From Mytilus californianus (lineage: Eukaryota > Mollusca > Bivalvia > Mytilida > Mytilidae): a DNA stretch of 64,000 bases. Each line of letters opens with the position of its first letter. Position 1 is the first letter of the stretch. Below are positions 33,301-42,482 of this stretch, one piece after another. Below the pieces are notes generated by a model, which had not been told where the DNA came from, made no database searches, and saw only the letters and a list, made by a program, of their open reading frames with translations. The stretch lies in the NCBI RefSeq assembly GCF_021869535.1, contig NW_026262734.1, positions 77,376,339 through 77,440,338 on the forward strand. The letters run 5' to 3'. Position numbers and translations under genes: made by a program.

Positions 33301-35671
33301 GAGGATCTTGTGGTGCATGTTTGTCCTTATGCCCTTTTTGTTTTACAATGCGATTAACCTTTGTCATTTCCAAACGATTTGAAGAAAGTCATCCTACAGA
33401 CAACTGCTTGACTGATTTTAGGACGATTACATATTTATGTTCAAATTGGTGGACAGGCCGAGATGCATTTGTATCATAAGTACACACAAACCAACAGTGT
33501 GTATGAAGAAACTATGTATTACTCGCACTTATATTTTTCATAGCCGACACTCCAAGCATGTATTACTCGCACCTATATTTGTCATAGGCGACACTTCAAA
33601 CAACAAATATACCATTTCAAATTTTTTTTTTTAAAGTCGGAGATCTACCTCCAGGTCTTGCATGCTTATAAGGAGAGCATCCTTTTTGTTGATCAAAATT
33701 AATGTCAAATAATTAAAGAAAAGTTTTCGTATCATTTAGATTGCAACAACTTTATTTCTTGAATCATATGACACATTAAGTTTGTTCTAGTCACAGGCAT
33801 TATCTATTTTAGTCTTATTTGTCACAACTTCTTAAATTCGCAAATTTCGGTTTTTCATCCTCTTCATTTTTGTTGATATTCTATTTTTATTGCAGTTTTG
33901 ATATGAGCGTCATTTGTGAGACTTAAGAAGACGAATCGAAACACGTGTATTGCGAAACAAATTATAAACCTGATATACTTCATGTGTGTATAGATGGAAA
34001 CAGTCTTCTATAAGACGCATACTTATTCTTTTATTTGATTTATTAACATAACAAATATTTACATCCTTAGAATTATTATGGACTTGAAAATAACTCATTA
34101 AATCGTGAAATGTTAGGAAAAAGCGTTTTATGCGGTAATTATGAGGTTTCCTGTTATCCGGCCTTGTAATGTATTATTCAATTGATATAAATAATTTCCT
34201 CATTCATATAAAATGTTTCTTGCTTTTCAGTCGAACGGTTTATAGAAAAATTTGAAAACTGTATACTTTCAAACGGACCCAGAGAACAGAACACCGTTGG
34301 TAATATATTTTTTATATTTATAAAACTTTTGTCAAGGATACCTACAGATAGTTTTTTTTTCTGTGAACCATCTAGATCTGGTTGTTGTTGTGTTTTTTTT
34401 TTTTTTGTTTTTTTTTTTTAATTTACAAATGAAATGTATCAAAACTGACTTTGAAAGTTATAATTGTGCTTATTATACCATGATATTAGAATTTCACACA
34501 ATTCAACAATATCCTAACCAGAGTTGTATCAGAAATGAACATAAACAACTGTTATCCTTGATTGTGACTTTATGATGATTATAAATTTGCCCAATAAACA
34601 CGTTTTAAAGGAGGGATTACTTAAAATTTCTTTTAGTTTAAAACAAGACTTTTTCTGAACTGATTTAAATGTTATGCTCTTCTTTGTACAACCTCAAGTG
34701 TATCTAATAATGGTACAACTCGATTTGCGTTGTCCGGTTAAAGATCATGTGAAAAGGGCATCATTTAAGCTATGCTAGATGTACTAATACTCAGTCATGA
34801 TCCGGTTATACCAACCTTGTGCTGAATGAGCGTCACCCTCTATACATTTTCAAACCTTTCCAAAAAGTTTGGAAGGGTTTTGGAGTTGACATATTGCATC
34901 TATAGTTCGGTCTCAAAACAACAGCTTCACATGTTCCTTTAAACGGTACAAATTTCAAAGTTTATTCCAGTTTGTAATATAATGCAAGCCAGGTTATTAA
35001 ATTGATTTTGACAATTTGTTCACGTTTGCCTCCGAAAATAAAGCAACCAACAATCAGTCAATCGATGTACGATATACATTTGTAATATTATTGTTCAATT
35101 TATTACATGAAAAGGCAGAGGAAAGTCATTAATTGTGTCAATGGTAGTAATGTAATTTACCTTATTGCATTTTACAAAACATAATGTTGATGGTAGAATT
35201 TAGTAATCTTTGTTGAATAAATCTATTATGTTTTTCTTTTTATAGATAATTACATTTTAAACTGTCGATTCCAAATCAATGAAAGCTGGGTATAAAGCTT
35301 TTCTTTACTTTATTGTCGTAAATTGAATTTAGAAATAATAACACCCTGATGAATCTTTTAATATAATTGTATCTCGTTCATTTTCTTTTCACCGTTTAAC
35401 TAAAATGTACTTTGAACTGAAATTATACTTTCGAAGTATCATCTACAAAAGAAAAACAAGTAACTATGACTCATTTTTTAAACAGATATTGCACATATAG
35501 CAAGTTCTATAAATCATACAATTCTTTAAGCATTAGCTAAAATCATTTCACATCAATACTGCTTGCATTTCATTACAAATTAATTCGGTAGATGGTATTT
35601 TATCTATTTCAGCATACGATGCTGCTAACACAGATGATCATGATGACACAGCAGGAGAACAGTCTGTTTAG
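23577..35671 (+). CDS. Gene A: single-Ig-domain transmembrane receptor-like gene
   Basis: Eight exons can be followed: 23577-23655, 24374-24685, 25720-25835, 27096-27192, 29132-29260, 30575-30682, 34231-34299 and 35613-35671. Together they sum to 969 nt, exactly 323 codons with the TAG. Domain order: signal peptide (residues 1 to about 20), V-type Ig domain (27-130), Cys-rich membrane-proximal module (131-201), TM helix (about 214-234), a second hydrophobic stretch (about 256-275) and an acidic C-terminus. The product would be a cell-surface protein of the IgSF; ligand and pathway are unknown. One junction is doubtful: homology with gene C puts the end of exon 3 at GGG|TTGAGT, which is not a GT donor. 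As written the sequence would read on to a stop at 25884-25886. The gene may therefore make a short secreted form, skip exons 3 and 4, or be damaged. Introns are rich in repeats. Confidence 0.7.
23700..23930 (+). repeat. Dispersed repeat (ACCTGGTTTTATAG family), copy 1
   Basis: Blocks ACCGAACTCCAAGGCAAATT, AACAACAGCCATGTTTCTAA, CTTGGTTAAGGCATTTTACG and AACCTGGTTTTATAGATAGC recur in the same order at 24930-25160 and 42650-42840. It lies in gene A intron 1. Confidence 0.6.
24374..24685 (+). CDS. Gene A exon 2, V-type Ig domain
   Basis: Flanked by CATTTCCAG and TGAAT|GTAAGT, 312 nt, phase 1-1, encoding one complete Ig-like domain. The B strand is FGKDVSISCIY, the core tryptophan is in RTWTKG, and the E-F region reads VELEISNFSSDDLNKYYC, ending with LSLNLDVDKFE. 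Besides the canonical pair (SISC and YYC) there are further cysteines in FCGVK, NTCIE, VLSCSE and QECEL, so extra disulphides are likely. An N-glycosylation site (NFS) is present. Confidence 0.85.
24930..25160 (+). repeat. Dispersed repeat (ACCTGGTTTTATAG family), copy 2
   Basis: ATACCTGACTTGGTACACGC, ACAACCTGGTTTTATTACTA and TCACTTGGATAACAGTCGAA match the order of the family members at 23700 and 42650. In gene A intron 2. Confidence 0.6.
25430..25572 (+). mobile_element. 3' end of a non-LTR retrotransposon with (ATT)n tail
   Basis: GGCCTCAGGGAAGATTGGTA, then CCTCTTTAAATAAAGAATTT and nine or so ATT units. The ending resembles the one at 55160-55264 (GATTCTCAGGGAGATT ... CCTCTTGAAATAAAGATT then (ATTT)n), which follows a LINE RT relic. 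Confidence 0.65.
25720..25835 (+). CDS. Gene A exon 3, first half of Cys-rich module
   Basis: A TTTTTCGCAG acceptor leads, in phase with exon 2, into YYPHGDEIKTNHFIF, EESSFFLDMFPVYPSPMC and TVFYG. The pattern HFxxxxE..(x)n..FPxxPxPMC also ends an exon of gene C (63922-64000: HFHLTLEIEMRKIFPAPMC), which stops five residues later in phase 0 at a GTAAAA donor. The equivalent place here is GGG at 25833-25835, followed by TTGAGT instead of GTGAGT. Without a splice the frame runs 16 more codons to TAG at 25884-25886, directly at the start of a SINE-like repeat. The exact end used in vivo is therefore uncertain. Confidence 0.6.
25887..26180 (+). mobile_element. SINE-like repeat, sense
   Basis: Starts ATATAAGAAGATGTGGTATG, AGTGCCAATGAGACAACTCT, includes GTCTTCAACACGGAGCATTG and ATTCAAACGGGAAAACCAAC, and ends about ATCAGGTTCCTGACTTAGGA. 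It abuts the in-frame stop that closes the exon 3 reading frame of gene A. Confidence 0.7.
26580..26748 (-). repeat. SINE-like repeat, antisense
   Basis: GTTAATTTTCTCGTTTGAAT, TAAGGCCGTACGGTGAGCTA, TCATTTGGTCTCTTGTGAAG and TCTCATTGGCAAATCATACC are inverted blocks of the family seen at 25887 and 47006. Confidence 0.7.
27096..27192 (+). CDS. Gene A exon 4, second half of Cys-rich module
   Basis: Between GATTTCTAG and TCGG|GTGAGT there are 97 nt open in the frame needed by the TM exon: ASRKICPITANATCKIGQTQ then ISLLKFELKNCS. The cysteine spacing C-x7-C-x16-C is identical to the homologous gene C exon (62837-63014), which also starts in phase 0, ends in phase 1 and precedes the TM exon. A second open frame (VSENLSDNGKC...) exists but does not join the TM exon in frame. 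Confidence 0.6.
27262..27332. repeat. (AT)n microsatellite
   Basis: More than 60 bp of alternating AT in a gene A intron; shorter AT runs follow at 27505-27523 and 27557-27568. Length here may be unreliable in any assembly. Confidence 0.9.
27600..29100. other. Intron sequence, no exon seen
   Basis: AT-rich sequence between exons 4 and 5 of gene A. The longest frame (minus, 27888-28109) shows no domain and no splice signals that would tie it to a gene. Confidence 0.5.
29132..29260 (+). CDS. Gene A exon 5, transmembrane helix
   Basis: CTATTTTAG precedes 129 nt, phase 1-1, ending ACTT|GTAATT. It encodes a short stalk DIEEQVSLTLNSTEK and the helix TILCILTVICLALVLWSMC followed by basic RNRTLIQK, a type I orientation. 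If the donor were not used the frame would end one codon later, at TAA, giving a receptor with almost no tail. Confidence 0.75.
29374..29466 (+). repeat. 93-bp direct repeat, first copy
   Basis: From CGAATATTTTTTAAACCTTT to AAACACTATTCAACTTTT. It is nearly identical to 30217-30308, which lies 843 bp further on in the same intron and same direction. Confidence 0.85.
30217..30308 (+). repeat. 93-bp direct repeat, second copy
   Basis: Differs from the copy at 29374 by only a few bases (for example CCTATCTTCCGAATGATG against CCTTTCTTCTGAATGATG). Sequence outside the repeat is unrelated, so this is a local insertion or gene-conversion product rather than a duplication of the whole intron. Confidence 0.85.
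30575..30682 (+). CDS. Gene A exon 6, second hydrophobic segment
   Basis: GTTATTTCAG precedes 108 nt, phase 1-1, ending AAAAG|GTAAGC. It encodes KELSNRNVWDSRRPLLAILA then TFGSMIFDILTFTKK. The PLLAILATFGSMIFDIL stretch is hydrophobic enough to be a second membrane segment or a re-entrant or amphipathic helix, which is unusual just after a type I TM helix. Confidence 0.65.
30850..31036 (-). repeat. SINE-like repeat, antisense
   Basis: GGCAGTTAGTTTTTCGTTTG, GCAGGGCCTTTTATAGCTGA, CATTTGGTCTCTTGTGGATA and CTCATTGGCAATCATACCAC, close to the family consensus as seen in this window. Confidence 0.75.
31738..32475 (+). repeat. Retroelement 3' region, diverged
   Basis: Opens TACGGACGCTGTCATGAGTT (the RT C-terminal block YGRCHELV in one frame). 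It later contains GTGTCACATGTGGAGAACCA, CCGGTTTCTGGTGGAGTTTT and GTCATGGCGTTGCCAATGT. The same order of blocks is recalled from a widespread mussel repeat, and parts recur at 7484, 50000, 55270 and 57690. Confidence 0.6.
32480..34225. other. Intron sequence; one short tandem duplication
   Basis: Mostly AT-rich intron of gene A. A diverged AGACG-family piece may be present at 33900-33985 (GAGCGTCATTTGTGAGACTT, GAAACACGTGTATTGCG). No exon is supported. Confidence 0.45.
33512..33601 (+). repeat. Tandem duplication, 2 x about 44 bp
   Basis: ATGTATTACTCGCACTTATA then TTTTCATAGCCGACACTCCA is followed immediately by ATGTATTACTCGCACCTATA then TTTGTCATAGGCGACACTTC. Four or five mismatches separate the two units. 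Confidence 0.85.
34231..34299 (+). CDS. Gene A exon 7, cytoplasmic tail
   Basis: TGCTTTTCAG precedes 69 nt, phase 1-1, ending GTTG|GTAATA, encoding VERFIEKFENCILSNGPREQ then NTV. Charged, no recognised motif. Confidence 0.65.
34300..35612. other. Intron 7 of gene A
   Basis: Contains a poly-T stretch near 34380-34420 and otherwise unremarkable AT-rich sequence. Confidence 0.5.
35613..35671 (+). CDS. Gene A exon 8, C-terminus
   Basis: A TATCTATTTCAG acceptor leads in phase into AYDAANTDDHDDTAGEQSV and TAG at 35669-35671. Acidic, one tyrosine, no clear SH2-binding motif. Confidence 0.65.
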
Positions 35672-37435
35672 TTTTCGGATTCATTGTACAGAGTCGATGA
35701 TGTGTAAATACATGTAGTTGATATCTTATATTAGTCCATTATATTTATGTCGAAGAAGACAAATTTAACAAAACTTCACTTTCATTTTAAATTCACATGA
35801 ATTGTATGTGTGACTGATTCCTTTAACATCCATTTTGTTTGTCAATCACTGTGATAGTTTTAAAATTCTATTTGTTTGGATCTATACATATGAGAATAGG
35901 TAATTTTGAGGAGAAAGGTCAATTCGGTTCTTATTAAGGATCGAACCGTCTCTGGGACAAGTTTGCTATTCCGCTGCAAAAGCTGCCACCTTAATTTTTG
36001 AGGTAGGTCAAAATAAGTTGATAACTTCGTTCGTATTGGTTTCCAGATATTTGTCCTGAAACCTTTTACACACACCGGAATTGTAAACTTGTCCCGGAGA
36101 CTGTTATATCATGAATTATTAAGAAAATTGAATTTCATTTGAAAGAAATATGCCAGTTTAAGTTTTATATGTCATATTATTACACGAAACTATATGGAGT
36201 AATTTTCTGTAAAAAAAGAAAAAACACCCGAAAATATAATTGTTCTGGGTTTTTTTATTATTTATATACAAAAATTACATAAAAGCCAAATGACGCTTTG
36301 AAAATTCTGGGTCATGATTTTTTGTTTGCTTAAATCTTTAGCCCAAACGTGACAAAATTACATAATGATACTGACGTTAGCGTGAATGAAATCTCTAAAA
36401 CATGTTGTTGAATCATCTATTCATAGCATTTATAATTAAAAAGATCTGCTACAGCCTTTTAATAATTTAATTATACATTTTGAAGAAAAACTTGCATTCT
36501 GTTTCTTTTTTTTTTCATTTGTTTTAGTTTATTTATCACTGTATATACTCTACATATTGATATGTTGTTCTATCAATTTTGTTGCCGTATTTGTTCACTA
36601 GACTTTTTTGTAAAAATTGTATATTGCAAAACGGACTGTGTATATAAACAACCCCACCAGTAACGAAATATTGTAACTCCTGAATATTATGTTATTTTGT
36701 TCACAACACTTTATTTAAAAAGATTAAAAAAAAAAACCAATATGAACATTTTTTATCGAAAGGTTCTGAAAGTAGTTTTACAGTAATATAACAAAATGTT
36801 TTATTTTTCGGTTGCCCTAGCCAAAACTAGTATACACTAAATCGAAGCCTAATTTGGCTACAAAGGGTCTTAGTTTCAAGCCTAAAAGAAAACATAAAGC
36901 ATATATACCCATTTCATACAATAAGTCGTGTTTAAGGTGTAACTTGGCTGGACCAATATCATTTTAGATCTATTGTGTTTAAGGCAACTCAAATACTGAA
37001 GAAATAACATGTCTGATTAAAATTTCATATCCTCTGTAACACATTTTTAAAAAGTGTTTCAATCTGAATTAATTGCAGCTCCCATTTATTACTATTATTT
37101 TTGAAATTACATTCAGTTGGGAGGATAAAGTTTTTCTTTTAGACTTAAGTGATCTCATTATTTCCTCACACAAATTAAGTTTTTATTTTTTAATAAATGA
37201 ATTGCCACAGCTTGCTTTATCTAGTCTTGAAAATAATACGTTCATTTGTGGTGTATTTTGTTTTTTTATCCTTGTTACTTTTTCAAAATTTTTGAAAGAA
37301 AAAGGATGACAATGTTTAATGTATAAAAAGTTTAAAGAGAATTATTTCCCGCCAAATTTTCAATGTCAAGTATATCTCCAAAACAAGCACACGGACCTCT
37401 TAATAGTGTTTTTGCTTTTTAGTTCCTTTATTTAT
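35672..37435. other. 3' flank of gene A, no further gene seen
   Basis: Likely 3' untranslated and intergenic sequence. I did not find a convincing AATAAA close to the stop. A GC-richer block at 35900-36090 with a minus frame (35860-36075) may be a transposon fragment; I do not recognise it. Confidence 0.4.
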
Positions 37436-37439
37436 ATAC

Positions 37440-37645
37440 TATATACTATTAGACCGTTGGTTTTCCGTTTGAATGGTTTTACACTAGCAATTTTTTGGGG
37501 CCCTTTATAGCTTGCTGTTCGGTGTGAGCCAATGCTCCGTGTTGAAGGCCGTACCTTGACCTATAATGGTTTACTTTTATAAATTGTAACTTGAATGGAG
37601 AGCTGTCTCATTGGCACTCATACCACATCTTCCTTTATCTATATA
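37440..37645 (-). repeat. SINE-like repeat, antisense
   Basis: TATTAGACCGTTGGTTTTCC, GGGGCCCTTTATAGCTTGCT, GCCGTACCTTGACCTATAAT and CTCATTGGCACTCATACCAC are in family order. Confidence 0.75.
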
Positions 37646-37649
37646 AATA

Positions 37650-39635
37650 CATAACAGTCTTTTCAAAACTCTTTTTATTTTGAAGCAGAGTAGCGAACAT
37701 CATTTAAGAGCATTTTTTAAAAACACTAGTTCATTTTGAGTGTTTATGTGAATTTTATGTTTTATCCTATTGACTCATTATTAATGTTATGCAGACTTGT
37801 TGATTTTGGATGAAAAGCCAGTTACTTTACTTACAAGTAAAATGAGTATTTATGTTTATGTATATTCTTACAATGTACAGTTTGTTACTATTTGTTATAA
37901 AACTGTTTTTGCTCGATGTTATTGCAATCATTTACGTTTTGTTACAGGTACGGGTCTATGATTTTAAAGATGACAATCCAACGTTCGCAGTGATAATTGT
38001 AAAAAGTCTATACATTTATCATTTATAAATCTCCAAGAGAGGGGCCCGGGTACCATAGGCCTGCCCTCTGAATCCAACTCTGTAATATAGTGGAATACAG
38101 TACCAATCTCAACTATATATATATCTTCTTCGTACATATTTTAATGATTGGAAACAAAGCCAGAGCGTTGAATAGAAATGGGAAGGTAAAAAATGTCTCT
38201 GACAAATCAACATGTTGCGTTATTTGCGTTATTTATTGAATACTAGTATCACGTTCCGCGACTCCAAAGTTTGAAATAGTATCTGCACTCTATTAGTTAA
38301 ATACAATGATAGATTCTAGTTGTTTGTGTCAAATGATTTATCAATGTTTTATATAAAAAAGAAGATGTTGTATGGTTGCCAATGAGACCACTCTCCACAA
38401 GAGACAAAATGACACAGAAATTAACAGCGATCCGTCACCGTAAAAGAGATTTTCACTGCAGGGCGATTCATTTCTATTGTACAGTCAATGCATTTTTACA
38501 GAAGGAAATTAACTAATTTTCAGTTTTTAAAGTCTTCATTCAGTCGACCCTCTAACAATATTTATGAAGTCAATAGGATTGATTATGTATGCATACTTAG
38601 TGAATGTAGTCTGAGGTAATATATCAATATAACCGCCGTACATTTGATATCGAATATTAATCGCTGCATCGCGAAGCGATGTACGTAAATAGAACGTCCT
38701 AATAATCTCACCAAAGACTAATGCTGTTCATTTGAACATTAAATGTTTATGAAAACAAAGTTTACTGCTCCCGGCAGCATTGTATTTATTCATATTACAT
38801 GAATATCATGTGACTATTTTAGATAGACAGTTCTGTGAATTACTTGTAAACGTCGCGAAACAAACACTCCGTGTAACTCAAACTGATCAAACTACAAATA
38901 GAGCATAGTTGGTTGGCTCTTACACTAAATGCGACCGTGTGTTATGTGATTTGTTGTTGTTTAAAATACAAAGTGCGAATGAGAAACCCGTTGTATTAGT
39001 TTTAATTTTATTTGCAGATATTAACTTGAAAAACTGACCTCAGAACTTTGGCACTGTACGATTCATTCACTTTGAAGTTTGTTTGCTTTCTGTAGTACCG
39101 TTCGTTGTCTCTACATTTTCTTTAGGTTTTTTTTTTTTGCAGACCTTGTCTTGATGAATATGTTTGCTTTTTATTGTCTATCTATCTTTTTATAGTTTCA
39201 AGATGGCCAAAGCGTAAAATGTTAATAAAATAGTCATTAAAGAGCATGAACTCAAACCAGGAGCCGTCTGATATGAGAAATCATATGTAAAATTCGTCAT
39301 TTACAAATATAAGGGCGATAACTCATATAAGAAGTCATCTGACAGATTTAAAGGAGTAAATGATATGTAGATCTCATCATTCTGAACATTTTTGCCACTT
39401 GCAGATTTCTAGTCATAACGGTTTTAAAGATAATAATAACATTGGTTGCAATGAATTACATTGATTTCCCAGTGAAATAAAAACTAATAATTTCACTTAT
39501 GACAGAAAAACCCTGATAATTAACTCATGCGCTACGCGCATTCGTGAATTGATGTGTTGTTCGGTCACTCGTTGAATATTTTTCTCTTTTTGAATTCTTC
39601 GATTAACTATTCTTTAATCAATAAACTTGCATTTC
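37650..39635. other. Intergenic, short SINE fragment only
   Basis: A sense SINE fragment lies at about 38350-38445 (AAAAGAAGATGTTGTATGGTT, CACTCTCCACAAGAGACAAA shortened to its first half). No gene is supported elsewhere. Confidence 0.5.
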
Positions 39636-39639
39636 ACCC

Positions 39640-39862
39640 TTGTATTCTATTTTTAGCAATGTCGGTCATGTAGGTTGGCATGCGGATTCACCAAACACAT
39701 TTTTTAAGATCTAAATATCCTAATGATGATTGTGGCCAAGCTTTGTTAAACTGTCCAGGGAGCTTCAGAAGAGAAGATATTTTTTAAAAGTTAACGACGA
39801 CGGACGACAGACGCCTTGTGGTGAAAAAAGCACACTTGGCCTTCTAGGCCACGAAAACAAAT
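39640..39862 (+). repeat. Dispersed repeat ending in ACGACGGACGACAGACG
   Basis: AATGATGATTGTGGCCAAGC, CAGAAGAGAAGATATTTTTT, AACGACGACGGACGACAGAC and CTTGGCCTTCTAGGCCACGA. The series is one I recall from many bivalve genomes. A more diverged copy is at 61165-61385. Confidence 0.65.
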
Positions 39863-40674
39863 AATTAAGACAACAATCTAATTAAACAACACACAAATGT
39901 ATTTACTTCTAACGTTCAACTTACGGTCTTCTACAATATACTTGTCATTAAGATATGTTTTGTTTATTTTTAACTCTCCAAATATGAAAATAAGGAGATT
40001 GCCAATAAAAAAACTAAATGTATCAACCAAAATTCAAGTGAAGTAAATATACGCAAGTGTAGTTTAATTGTAAATACATTTAAACAAATTTATCTAAATG
40101 GCTACAACGAACAACTTAAAACAACTCACAGAATAAAAACAAACTTCTATAACCTAGTATTGCTTATATCTTTGTTGGATATTAATCTCATAAGCAATTA
40201 TACCACAACTCCTTATTTGTATATTCTTCTATTATTCTATTTTATAATTATTGATAAATTCATTCATTTCTTAATTTGGCGTATAAATATTTGCATACGC
40301 CTAGACTCGGTAATTCGGTTTTCATACATTTATATCTTTCGATTTCGCGCCTTTTCTCTTGTCGAGAAAAATTCACTGATCAGATCGACACGTATATTTT
40401 GCATTCATGATATGTTATTAAATAGAATTATCTCTTTTTCTGGTTGAACATTTTTGTATTTGTAGATTTCCTTCCATTTATTTGGATATTTGGAGACCAT
40501 GATTTACAGAATTGTCACAATTTATTAATATTAAACTGATCAGTGCAATTTCTCATCCCACATTGCTTTTTGTTATATTTAAGTATTATTAAGACAATCT
40601 TTATGTTCGAATGAGCATAGCGAAGGAGAACATAAATGAAATTATAGTATACATGCTAAATATATGCCGTTAGA

Positions 40675-40855
40675 TTAATCATTTGAATTGTTTCATATTT
40701 TTCATGTCGGGATGTTTTATAGCTGACTATTCGGTATGGATGTTTCCTATTGTTGAAGGCCGTATGGTTGCCTATAATTGCTTACATCCACTTTATTTGA
40801 ACTTTGGTGGATAGTTGTCACATTGGCAATAATTCCACATCTCCTTATTTTTGTA
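40675..40855 (-). repeat. SINE-like repeat, antisense
   Basis: CATGTCGGGATGTTTTATAG, AAGGCCGTATGGTTGCCTAT and CACATTGGCAATAATTCCAC. The open frames across 40747-41038 on both strands are derived from it. Confidence 0.7.
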
Positions 40856-40859
40856 TATA

Positions 40860-42190
40860 AGAGAAAGAAAAAGAAAAGAAATATGTTTAAAAAACAACAA
40901 CAAAAACTGTTTGTATTGGAAAAGTACATATGGTATGATCATAAAACAAAATACCACATCTACTTAGTACATGTCAGCATACGAACGGTTTCTCACAAAA
41001 CAATATATTACTTCAGTATGTTAAGCTTGGAATGGTAAGATAAGAGCATTATTTGACTCTCAATATCAGGTCCATTATTGCATTCACAAAGATAAAAAGT
41101 GTTCAAAGTTGATTTTGATAAATTAACATGCTATAAATTGAAGTGGGACATATTTTGTCGAACGTTTCGAGAGTTTCGTCAGAAATTTTACCCCAAATAG
41201 GCTCAGATACATATTTTGTTAAAATTTTCCATTTCTCGGTTTTATGAAAATTTAGGCTTAAAGAACAGTATTCGTCAACTAACTATTTTCATCAGATATC
41301 TTATTTATCACAACATGTATAATAGTCATTTCATTTAGTTGGTTTTTTGTTAGATTTCTTAATCAAGGCAAACCAAGAAAAATGCTTCGGACGCACGAAA
41401 TATATAACGTGTTATTCCTTTTTCACAATCTCCTATAATTTTCTTTTGATTTAAATTTTTACGCGGGTGCTAGCTTCAAATCCGACATCAACTGAGTAAA
41501 TCAAAAATAAAGATACGAAGATGTGGTATTATTGCTAATGAAAAAACTCTCCAGAAGAGAGCAAATTACTCCTACGTTCAAATAACGTGGATTTCAGCAA
41601 CCGTACGGCCGTCAACAATGATCAAAGCCCATACTGCATAGTCAGCTATAGAAGGCCCCGAAATGACAAATGTAAAACTATACTAACGAGAAAACAAAAG
41701 GCCTAATTTATGTACAAAATAATGAATAAAAACAATTTAAAACACTTTTGACATAAAGGACGATAAATCAACAAACGAACACTTTTTATATTCAAGATGA
41801 ATTATATATAATAAAAGAATACAATATATTTATAATATTAGCATGTATTAAATCATGTCTGCATACCATTGACAAAACATACCAAAATCTACATATTTTG
41901 TATTTTGATTTCTATGTCGTGTATATCAAAACTGTGTATATACAGGTCTTCAAAATCTATTAAAACAATCTTATGTGAATCTAAAGCTGCATCTTTTCAT
42001 ATCAGCATTTAAACAAACGAAATTACTATTTACACAAAAAGTAAAATTAAAAAAACAATAAAGTATAGAATGTCCAGTGGTATGATTATGAAATTATAAA
42101 ATACTTTAAAAAAAGAATTGTTTTCAATAAAAGAGTACGTGCAGTTTCTTTATAGTTCATTTCAATTTCATTTCAATTCAATGTTTTAAC
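40860..42190. other. Intergenic, one SINE copy
   Basis: A sense SINE-like copy lies at about 41508-41725 (ACGAAGATGTGGTATTATTG, CCGTACGGCCGTCAACAATG, GAAGGCCCCGAAATGACAAA). The rest is AT-rich without an exon. Confidence 0.55.
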
Positions 42191-42194
42191 TTCG

Positions 42195-42200
42195 TTTATT
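42195..42200 (-). other. Possible polyadenylation signal of gene B
   Basis: AATAAA on the minus strand about 70 nt beyond the gene B stop codon (42269-42271). Position is reasonable; the hexamer is common in AT-rich DNA. Confidence 0.35.
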
Positions 42201-42268
42201 TGAAAAAAGGAAAAATACTGCTAATGCATTTAAGAATGAGCTATACGAATCAACATATATAAAACTAT

Positions 42269-42482
42269 TTAAATGTATGTGTACATTGCAAATTTTGACT
42301 CGTCCATGTCTAGATAGCTGTTTGCTTCACTTGTCGTTCCACTTCGATTCTCGATATCCTGTTCAATTTCGGTATCACTTGCATCTCTCGTATTGTTTTG
42401 AGTGTTTGAGTAATAGACTTCATTCATTTGGATACTTTCTATGTCCTCATACTCATGCTCATTCGGGTCTTGCTCGTTGAGT
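42269..42482 (-). CDS. Gene B exon 8, tyrosine-rich cytoplasmic tail
   Basis: The acceptor CTTCTTTTGAAG opens in phase 2 to LNEQDPNEHEYEDIESIQMN, EVYYSNTQNNTRDASDTEIE and, near the end, EANSYLDMDESKFAMYTYI before TAA (42271-42269). The exon is very acidic. Tyrosine motifs in order: YEDI (YxxI), YSN (YxN, Grb2 type), YLDM (YxxM, PI3-kinase type) and YTYI (YxxI). None is a textbook ITIM because position -2 is not hydrophobic in each case. No paired ITAM spacing is seen. Confidence 0.8.

Noticed and set aside
35860..36075. Minus ORF in a GC-richer block 3' of gene A
   Set aside because: Possibly transposon-derived but I recognise no motif, so I do not call it a gene.
40747..41038. Overlapping ORFs on both strands
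   Set aside because: Translation of a SINE-like repeat and flanking A-rich sequence.
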